Positions 7,312 to 12,822 of a stretch of 12,822 bases of DNA are shown here, in pieces; positions within the stretch are counted from its first letter, which is position 1; each line of letters begins with the position of its first letter. A program made the position numbers and the translations under genes. A model generated the notes under the pieces. It was not told the DNA's origin. It made no database searches and saw only the letters and a program-made list of their open reading frames with translations. Source of the stretch: Acidisphaera sp035272265 (lineage in GTDB: Bacteria; Pseudomonadota; Alphaproteobacteria; Acetobacterales; Acetobacteraceae); assembly GCA_035272265.1 (NCBI GenBank), contig DATEQV010000233.1, positions 1 to 12,822 on the forward strand, in the 5' to 3' direction.

Positions 7312-7991
7312 TCGACAAGTTCGTCGCCACCATGGCCGAGGCGATGGCGGGCATCCGCGACGGCTCCACGGTGCTGATCGGCGGCTTCGGCGCGGTCGGC
7401 CAGCCCAACCAGCTGATCGACGGGCTGATCGAGCAGGGTGCCAGGGACCTGACCATCGTCGCCAACAACGCCGGGGTCGGCCATATCGGGGTCGCGCGCC
7501 TGATGGAGCTGGGCCGGGTGCGCAAGATCGCGTGCAGCTTCCCGCGCAGCTCCGACAGCTCGGTGTTCGAGGGCCTGTTCGCCGCCGGCAAGATCGAGCT
7601 GGAAATCGTCCCGCAAGGCACGCTCGCCGAACGCATCCGTGCGGCCGGCGCCGGCATCCCGGCGTTCTTTACCGCGACCTCGGTCGGCACGCCGCTCGCG
7701 AAAGGCAAGGAGACCCGCGAGTTCGACGGTCGCACCTACGTGATGGAGCGCGCGCTGCACGCCGAGGTGGCGCTGATCGAAGCGTGGCGCGCCGATCGCT
7801 GGGGCAACCTGACGTACCGGGAGAGCGGGCGGAACTTCAACCCGATCATGGCGACCGCCGCGGAACTGACCATCGCGCAGACGCAGCATGTCGCCGAACT
7901 CGGCGAGATCCCGCCGGAGACGGTGGTGACGCCGGGAATTCACGTGGACCGTGTGATCCACATCCCCTACGGTAACCCGCCGATGTTCTGA
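7308..7991 (+). CDS. 3-oxoacid CoA-transferase subunit A (PcaI/ScoA-like)
   Basis: The 227-residue alpha subunit belongs to a family I CoA-transferase that moves CoA between acids, typically from succinyl-CoA to a 3-oxoacid or 3-oxoadipate. The family signature DGSTVLIGGFGAVGQP (18-33) is complete. ANNAGVG (52-58), RKIACSFPR (72-80), VPQGTLAERIRAAGAGIPAF (101-120) and FNPIMATAA (177-185) are characteristic. The length equals that of PcaI, ScoA and AtoD. It is shorter than the steroid-ring hydrolase subunit IpdA, which makes that assignment less likely. The start ATG 7308 overlaps the synthetase stop by four bases. Its partner, subunit B, follows nine bases after the stop. The exact acid substrate is not determined. 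Confidence 0.9.
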   Translation: MIDKFVATMAEAMAGIRDGSTVLIGGFGAVGQPNQLIDGLIEQGARDLTIVANNAGVGHIGVARLMELGRVRKIACSFPRSSDSSVFEGLFAAGKIELEIVPQGTLAERIRAAGAGIPAFFTATSVGTPLAKGKETREFDGRTYVMERALHAEVALIEAWRADRWGNLTYRESGRNFNPIMATAAELTIAQTQHVAELGEIPPETVVTPGIHVDRVIHIPYGNPPMF

Positions 7992-8000
7992 GAGCGCCGC

Positions 8001-8675
8001 ATGCCCGACACGGTCACACACGCATTCAAGCCGCCCGCTTTCATGCCGCTCGACCGCAACGCGATGGCCAGGCGCGTTGCCGACGACATTCCCGAAGGCT
8101 GGTACGTCAACCTCGGCATCGGCATACCGACGCTGGTTGCCGATCACGTGCCGCACGATCGCGAAGTGGTCTTCCATTCGGAGAACGGCGTGCTCGGCAT
8201 CGGCCCCGCGCCGCCGCCCGATGCGATCGACCGCTGGCTCATCAACGCCGGCAAGCAATACGTCACGCTGCGCACCGGCGGCAGCTACGTCCACCACGCC
8301 GACAGTTTCGGCATCATCCGCGGCGGACATCTCGACCTGTGCGTGCTGGGCGCATTCCAGGTCGCGGAGAACGGCGACCTTGCCAACTGGGCGACGAGCG
8401 AGGCCGACGTGGCACCCGCGGTGGGCGGGGCGATGGACCTCGGCGCGGGCGCGAAGCGCGTGTGGGCGCTGACCGAGCACACCGCCAAGGACGGCACCAG
8501 CAAGCTCGTGACGCGCTGCACCTATCCGCTGACCGCGGTCGGGTCGGTTTCGCGGGTGTACACGAACCTTGCCGTCATCGACGTGACGCCGCGCGGGTTC
8601 GTGGTGCGCGCGATGATCCCCGGACTCGATCTGGAGGCGTTGCAGGCCCGCACCGACGCCAAGCTGCACGCATGA
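8001..8675 (+). CDS. 3-oxoacid CoA-transferase subunit B (PcaJ/ScoB-like)
   Basis: The 224-residue beta subunit carries the catalytic glutamate that forms the enzyme-CoA thioester. FHSENGVLG (58-66) is the family signature, with Glu61 as the nucleophile. GWYVNLGIGIPTLVADHV (33-50), NAGKQYVTL, a GGxYxHHADSF segment, RGGHLDLCVLGAFQV, GDLANW and AVGGAMDL occur in the order expected of PcaJ/ScoB proteins. A GAGAG stretch about six bases before ATG 8001 supports this start. It gives some 14 residues more than many homologues, and Met15 is an alternative. It should assemble with the preceding subunit. The final TGA overlaps the next gene's ATG (ATGA at 8672-8675). Confidence 0.92.
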   Translation: MPDTVTHAFKPPAFMPLDRNAMARRVADDIPEGWYVNLGIGIPTLVADHVPHDREVVFHSENGVLGIGPAPPPDAIDRWLINAGKQYVTLRTGGSYVHHADSFGIIRGGHLDLCVLGAFQVAENGDLANWATSEADVAPAVGGAMDLGAGAKRVWALTEHTAKDGTSKLVTRCTYPLTAVGSVSRVYTNLAVIDVTPRGFVVRAMIPGLDLEALQARTDAKLHA

Positions 8676-9703
8676 GCGACGACGACGACAATGTCCGGCT
8701 GGTGCGCGACAGTGCGCGCGCCGTCGTGCCGGCGGGCGGTGATTGCAAACGCATCCGCGCGCTGCGCTTCACGCAGCCGGGCTTCGACCGCGACGTGTGG
8801 CGGCAGATCGAGGAGATGGGCTGGCCGCTGCTGCGCGTGCCGGAAGTGGACGGGGGTTCCGGCCTCGGCATGGGGGAGTTCTGCGCGCTGGCCGAGGAAC
8901 TCGGCGCGGGGTTGGTGCCCGAGCCGCTGATCCCCGTCGCGATGGCGATGCGCATCGCGCCGGAATTCGCGGGCCGGATCGTGATCCCCGCCTGGCAGGA
9001 GCGCGCCAACTGCCTGAGCCTGCACGAGACCGCGCGGCTGTGCGACCGACGCATCAGCGGGACGAAGGCGTTCGTGCCGATGGCCGCGGGTGCGGACGCT
9101 TTCCTGGTCACCACCGCCGACGGCAACGCCGTCGTCCGCCGTGACGCGCATGGCGTGCGCCTCGAGATCGAAATTACGCAGGACGGCGGCAACTTCGGCA
9201 CGCTGCATCTCGACGACGCGCCCGCCGAGCCGGTCGGCGGCGACGCCGAGGCGGCACTGGACGAAGCCGTGCTCGCGACGGCGGCGTATCTGCTCGGCGT
9301 GATGGATCGCGCGTTTGCGATCACGCTCGACTACATGCGCACGCGCCAGCAGTTCGGGCGACCGATCGGCAGCTTCCAGGCATTGCACCACCGCGCCGTC
9401 GACGTGCAGGTGCAGATCGCGCTGACGCGCGCGAGCGTCGAGGCCGCCGCCGCGACACTGGACGCCGACCCGACGTCCGCACAGCGCCAGGCCGTTGTCT
9501 CACGCGCGAAGGCCCGCGCGTCGGACGCGGCGCTGTTCGTCACGCGAGAGGCCGTGCAGCTGCACGGCGGCATCGCCTACACCGACGAGTACGATATCGG
9601 CCTGTTCGTCCGCAAGGCGATGGTGCTGTGCAACCTGTTCGGCTCGTCTTCCGTCCACCGCGCCCGCTACGCCGCCGTCCAACCGGAGAGCGACGATGAA
9701 TGA
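8672..9703 (+). CDS. Short acyl-CoA dehydrogenase subunit, probably the non-catalytic partner of a heteromer
   Basis: The 343-residue flavoprotein-family protein should take part in oxidising an acyl-CoA to the enoyl-CoA. The C-terminal helical domain is well conserved. TRQQFGRPIGSFQALHHRAV (224-243) includes the Arg that contacts FAD across the dimer, and QLHGGIAYTDEYDIG (296-310) is the second FAD-binding loop. The N-terminal and middle parts are short. The usual (S/T)EPxAGSD flavin motif of the middle domain is absent, and no Glu occupies the catalytic position ahead of the RQQFG helix (LLGVMDRA). This pattern resembles the smaller subunits of alpha2beta2 dehydrogenases known from steroid side-chain degradation (FadE26/27-type). 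The likely partner is the dehydrogenase at 10478. The start overlaps the CoA-transferase stop, and an acidic SDDDDN follows Met1. Confidence 0.88.
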   Translation: MSDDDDNVRLVRDSARAVVPAGGDCKRIRALRFTQPGFDRDVWRQIEEMGWPLLRVPEVDGGSGLGMGEFCALAEELGAGLVPEPLIPVAMAMRIAPEFAGRIVIPAWQERANCLSLHETARLCDRRISGTKAFVPMAAGADAFLVTTADGNAVVRRDAHGVRLEIEITQDGGNFGTLHLDDAPAEPVGGDAEAALDEAVLATAAYLLGVMDRAFAITLDYMRTRQQFGRPIGSFQALHHRAVDVQVQIALTRASVEAAAATLDADPTSAQRQAVVSRAKARASDAALFVTREAVQLHGGIAYTDEYDIGLFVRKAMVLCNLFGSSSVHRARYAAVQPESDDE

Positions 9704-10475
9704 CGCACCCGACGCACAAGTCGTCACCGAAGCGCGCGACGGCGCCGTGGCGATCCTGACGCTGAACTACCCCGCGCGGCGCAACGCGCTGTCGCTGCCG
9801 TTGCGTGCGGCGCTGGTCGCGGCGCTGGACCGCATCGAGCCCGACCGCGACATCCGAGCCATCGTCGTCACCGGCGCGGGCGGCACTTTCTGCTCCGGCG
9901 GCGATATCAGCAGCATGGGCCACAAGGACGTCGCCGCGGGCCGCGAGCGGTTCCGCACCTCGCACCGCCTGATCCGCATGTTCGCGCAGTCGAGCAAGCC
10001 GATCGTCGCCGCCGTCGAGGGCTGGGCCGCCGGCGCGGGCATCTCGCTCGCCTGCTGCTGCGACACCATCGTTGCCGCCGAGGACGCGCGCTTCGTGTGC
10101 AGCTTCAACAAGGTCGGGCTGATGGCGGACCTCGGCCTGCTGCACCTGCTGCCCGCCCGCATCGGCCAGGGCGCGGCGAAGCAGATCATCCTGTACGGCG
10201 AGACGTTCGGCGCCGGCGACGCGGCCCGGGTCGGGCTGGTCGATCACGTCGTCGCACCAGGGCGCGCACTGGAGGCGGCGCTCGAACGCGCGCACCGTTT
10301 CGACGCGATGGCGCCGCTGCCGCTGGCGATGACGCGGCGCTTCCTTGCGCAGGGGCTGGAGGCGGCGCTCGACCTCGAACGCGACCTGCAGCTGTCGCTG
10401 TTCCAGTCCGCCGACCATGACGAGGGCGCGCGCGCGTTCATGGAAAAGCGCGCGCCGCGCTTCACCGGGACCTGA
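9696..10475 (+). CDS. Enoyl-CoA hydratase/isomerase family protein, PaaG-like
   Basis: The 259-residue crotonase-fold enzyme should act on an enoyl-CoA made by the flanking dehydrogenases. The oxyanion-hole segments are TFCSGGDISSMG (64-75) and GWAAGAGISLA (109-119). Both glutamates of classical enoyl-CoA hydratase are missing: their positions carry Ser117 and Phe137. Instead it has FNKVGLMADLGLLHLLP (137-153), like the SKLGLIPDCGG region of E. coli PaaG, and Asp145 matches PaaG's catalytic Asp. The C-terminus, LDLERD...SADHDEGARAFMEKRAP, also resembles PaaG. Double-bond isomerisation is therefore at least as likely as hydration. GGAGAG at 9685-9690 sits five bases before ATG 9696, and the gene overlaps the preceding stop by eight bases (ATGAATGA). 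Confidence 0.87.
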   Translation: MNDAPDAQVVTEARDGAVAILTLNYPARRNALSLPLRAALVAALDRIEPDRDIRAIVVTGAGGTFCSGGDISSMGHKDVAAGRERFRTSHRLIRMFAQSSKPIVAAVEGWAAGAGISLACCCDTIVAAEDARFVCSFNKVGLMADLGLLHLLPARIGQGAAKQIILYGETFGAGDAARVGLVDHVVAPGRALEAALERAHRFDAMAPLPLAMTRRFLAQGLEAALDLERDLQLSLFQSADHDEGARAFMEKRAPRFTGT

Positions 10476-10477
10476 CC

Positions 10478-11623
10478 ATGGACGATTACAACGCACTGTC
10501 CGATGACGATTTCCGCGGCATCGTCCGCCGGTTCCTGCACGAGACCTACCCGCCGGAGATCCGCAACCCGCCGCGCCGCCTGCATCTGGCGGACGTCAAG
10601 GAGTGGTACCGTCGGCAGTCGGCTTCCGGATGGCTCGCGCCCGGGTGGCCGCGCGAGTACGGCGGCATGGGATTGTCGGCGAGCAAGCAGATCGCGCTGA
10701 CCGAGGAATACGAACGCTACGGCGTGGCGCGGATGCCCGACCACGGCATCGTCATGGTCGGGCCGCTGCTGATCCGCTACGGCAGTGAGGCGCAGAAGGC
10801 CTACTATCTTCCGAAAATACTCTCCGGCGAGCACATCTGGTGCCAGGGCTACAGCGAGCCGAACGCCGGCTCCGACCTCGCCAGCCTGCGCACCGAGGCG
10901 GTGCTCGACGGCGATACGTGGGTCGTCAACGGCCAGAAGACCTGGACCACGCTGGCGCAGGACGCCAACTGGATCTTCCTGCTCGCGCGCACCGACAAGG
11001 CCGCCAAGAAGCAGGAAGGCATCAGCTTCCTGCTGGTGCCGCTCGACAGCCCCGGCGTGACCGTGCGGCCGATCATCAACCTCGAGATGCACGACGAGTT
11101 CTGCGAGACGTTCTTCGACAACGTCCGCGTGCCGCGCGAGAATCTTGTCGGCGAGGAGAACCACGGCTGGACGATGGCGAAGGCGCTGCTCGGCTTCGAG
11201 CGCATCTTCATCGGATCGCCCAAGCAGTCGTCGTACGCGCTGGCGCGGCTGCGCCGTCTCGCCGACCGGATCGGCGCATGGGACGACGCGGCGTTCCAGG
11301 ACAGCTACCAGCGGCTGCGGCTCGATCTCGCCGACCACCGCACGTTGTACGAGCACTATGTCGAGAAGCTGCGGCGCGGCGAGATGCTCGGCGCGGACGT
11401 ATCGATGCTGAAGATCTGGCAGACCGAGCTGTACCAGCGCATCGCGCGCACGATGCTGGAGATCGCCGGCGAGTCCGCCGCCCTGCTCGAGCCGATGGAG
11501 GGCAATCGCGACCTGCATCCCGCCGGCACCTACATCCAGGCGCTACCCACCACGATCTACGGCGGCACCAACGAGATCCAGCGCAACATCATCGCCAAGT
11601 CGGTGCTGAACCTGCCGGGCTGA
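10478..11623 (+). CDS. Acyl-CoA dehydrogenase, probably the catalytic subunit of a heteromer
   Basis: The 381-residue FAD enzyme carries the middle beta-domain motif WCQGYSEPNAGSDLASLRTEA (121-141, shown here as a family landmark). NGQKTWTT (151-158) binds the flavin ring region. Glu241 in LLGFERIFIG occupies the position of the catalytic base in isovaleryl-CoA-type and FadE26-type enzymes. The MCAD-type base position in IYGGTNEIQRN (360-370) is Gly. In contrast to ordinary dehydrogenases, the RxQFGxPI segment and the QxxGG loop of the C-terminal domain are missing. Those are exactly the pieces retained by the 343-residue protein two genes upstream. It is the last gene of the operon, two bases after the isomerase stop, and it converges on the M24 gene with only nine bases between stops. 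Confidence 0.9.
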   Translation: MDDYNALSDDDFRGIVRRFLHETYPPEIRNPPRRLHLADVKEWYRRQSASGWLAPGWPREYGGMGLSASKQIALTEEYERYGVARMPDHGIVMVGPLLIRYGSEAQKAYYLPKILSGEHIWCQGYSEPNAGSDLASLRTEAVLDGDTWVVNGQKTWTTLAQDANWIFLLARTDKAAKKQEGISFLLVPLDSPGVTVRPIINLEMHDEFCETFFDNVRVPRENLVGEENHGWTMAKALLGFERIFIGSPKQSSYALARLRRLADRIGAWDDAAFQDSYQRLRLDLADHRTLYEHYVEKLRRGEMLGADVSMLKIWQTELYQRIARTMLEIAGESAALLEPMEGNRDLHPAGTYIQALPTTIYGGTNEIQRNIIAKSVLNLPG

Positions 11624-11632
11624 CGCCGCGGC

Positions 11633-12781
11633 TTACCCTACGAACAGATCGAGCTTGTGCCGGCTCAGCACCTCGGCCGCGCCCGCGGTGGTCACCACCG
11701 TCACGCCGGGCGCCATCGCCGTGTTGGTCTGCGGGTCGGCCAGGATCATATGCAGGAAGAACACCATGCCCGGCTCGATGACCACCGGATTGCCCTCGTA
11801 GATCATCGGCCAGTCCATCCAGTTCGGCTGGAACGTCGTCCCGAGCGAATAGCCGCACGCGTTCAGCCGCTGCGCGCGATACCCGGCCTCGTCGAATACG
11901 CGCGCATGGGCGGCGAACACCTCGCCCACCGTCCGCCCGGGCCGCATCGCATCGATGCACGCATGCAGCGCGGCGGTTGCCGCCGCGTGGAAGGCGCGAT
12001 GCTGCTCGGTCGGCTCGCCGACGCAGAGCGTACGCATCAGGCAGGCATGGTAGTGGCGGTAGCTGCCGGCGAACTCCAGCATCAACTGGTCGCGCGGCTC
12101 CAGCCGCCGGCGGCCGGATGCGTAGCGCACCAGCAGTGCGTGGTCGCCCGAGCCGATGATGAACGGATTGGCCGGGTAATCCCCGTCGCCCCTCAGCACC
12201 GCCGCCTGCATCGCCGCGAGGATGTCCGCCTCCTGCGCCCACGGCAGGGCCATCTGCTCCGCAGCGGCCAGCGCAGCATCCGCCAGTGCGGCCGCGCGGC
12301 GCACATACTCGAGCTCCGCAGGCGACTTCACCAGCCGGAGGCGGGAGATCAGTTCGCTCGCATCCGACAGCTCCGCGAATCCGTCCAACGCGCCGAGCAG
12401 ACGCATGCAGTTGCGGCCCGTAAGACCATACGCCTCGAACTCGACGCCCAGCCGGCGGCCGCGCAGTCCCGCGCCGTCCAGGATGTCGCGCAGCATCACG
12501 GCCGGCCGCGCGCCCTCGCCGTCCACCCAGATGCGCACGTCGTCGATGGTCGAGGTCAGCCGCGCCTGCTCGCGATCGGGACGCCGCGTCAGCAGGATCA
12601 GCTTGCCCTCCGCGGTCAATACCAGGCACTGGAAGAACACGTAGCCGAACGTGTCATAGCCGGTGAGCCAGTACATGCTCTCCTGGCGGAACATCAGCAG
12701 CGCGTCGAGACCGTGTGCGGCCATGACCAGCGCCACCGACCGCCGTCGCGCCGCGAACTCGTCGCGTGTGAAATGCAGCAT
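11633..12781 (-). CDS. M24 family (Xaa-Pro peptidase/creatinase-like) protein lacking metal ligands
   Basis: The 382-residue protein has the two-domain layout of creatinase/prolidase proteins. The N-terminal domain is residues 1-150 (FRQESMYWLTGYDTFGY near 31-47). The linker motif is RLRLVKSPAELEYVRRAA (147-164). The C-terminal pita-bread domain includes PFIIGSGDHALLVRYASG (206-223) and VIEPGMVFF (334-342). Aligned by eye to E. coli PepP, the five metal ligands Asp, Asp, His, Glu and Glu become Glu236, Cys247, Tyr311, His344 and Pro358. It should not hold a dimetal centre, so aminopeptidase activity is unlikely. Metal-free relatives of this fold include creatinase, which cleaves a C-N bond. 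ATG 12781 is the only sensible start, and no clear ribosome site is visible. It is convergent to the catabolic operon, with no evident terminator between. Confidence 0.85.
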   Translation of the reverse strand: MLHFTRDEFAARRRSVALVMAAHGLDALLMFRQESMYWLTGYDTFGYVFFQCLVLTAEGKLILLTRRPDREQARLTSTIDDVRIWVDGEGARPAVMLRDILDGAGLRGRRLGVEFEAYGLTGRNCMRLLGALDGFAELSDASELISRLRLVKSPAELEYVRRAAALADAALAAAEQMALPWAQEADILAAMQAAVLRGDGDYPANPFIIGSGDHALLVRYASGRRRLEPRDQLMLEFAGSYRHYHACLMRTLCVGEPTEQHRAFHAAATAALHACIDAMRPGRTVGEVFAAHARVFDEAGYRAQRLNACGYSLGTTFQPNWMDWPMIYEGNPVVIEPGMVFFLHMILADPQTNTAMAPGVTVVTTAGAAEVLSRHKLDLFVG

Positions 12782-12822
12782 GCCGGAATCTAGGCGGCGT
12801 TCCCGCGGCCCGGCAAACGGCT

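Noticed and set aside
7308..8675. Assignment of the CoA-transferase pair as IpdAB, the steroid ring hydrolase, because paired dehydrogenases lie nearby
   Set aside because: Both subunits have PcaIJ/ScoAB length, complete family I signatures and the SENG nucleophile. The longer IpdA/IpdB layout is not seen.
11624..11632. Bidirectional terminator between the convergent stops
   Set aside because: Only nine bases separate the stops, and I see no hairpin with a T-tract there or just inside either gene.
11657..12793. Plus-strand open frame of 378 residues opposite the M24 gene
   Set aside because: It is an antisense shadow with no domain. The minus-strand product is a clear M24 fold.

Overview
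The window is GC-rich, has long open frames on both strands and carries little non-coding DNA. Its gene types suggest an alphaproteobacterium, perhaps near the Rhodospirillales/Acetobacterales. They are a LigD with phosphoesterase then ligase order, an NDP-forming acyl-CoA synthetase, paired acyl-CoA dehydrogenases and a Wzm/Wzt-type exporter. The placement is an inference from gene content; no marker gene is present.

Left part (1-3649, minus strand). A Wzm-like ABC-2 permease and a Wzt/KpsT-like ATPase lie five bases apart. They look like an exporter of a polysaccharide or other cell-surface glycan. The ATPase has an unusual acidic, Ala/Glu-rich tail of about 110 residues. Downstream on the same strand is ligD, the multidomain DNA ligase of bacterial non-homologous end joining. 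It is broken by a 14-bp tandem duplication at 1257-1289. The duplication separates the phosphoesterase domain from the ligase domain, which runs off the left edge. Deleting one copy in silico restores a canonical LigD reading frame.

Middle (3650-5167). An AT-richer divergent intergenic region separates the exporter from a plus-strand lipoprotein of the lytic transglycosylase (SLT) family. A perfect 12-bp inverted repeat follows that gene.

Right part (5182-11623, plus strand). Six genes are packed with ATGA or ATGAATGA overlaps, or gaps of no more than 9 bases, and form a clear catabolic operon. They encode an ADP/NDP-forming acyl-CoA synthetase, CoA-transferase subunits A and B, a short acyl-CoA dehydrogenase, a PaaG-like enoyl-CoA hydratase/isomerase, and a second acyl-CoA dehydrogenase. 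The likely job is activation and beta-oxidation-type degradation of a carboxylic acid whose identity the sequence does not reveal. The two dehydrogenases keep complementary motif sets, which suggests an obligate heteromeric enzyme.

Right edge (11633-12781, minus strand). A convergent gene encodes an M24 (pita-bread fold) protein in which all five usual metal ligands are replaced, so it is probably not a metallopeptidase.

The items most worth a second look are the slippage-type break in ligD, the complementary dehydrogenase pair, the metal-ligand-free M24 protein and the ATPase tail. I found no CRISPR array, transposon, tRNA or rRNA.
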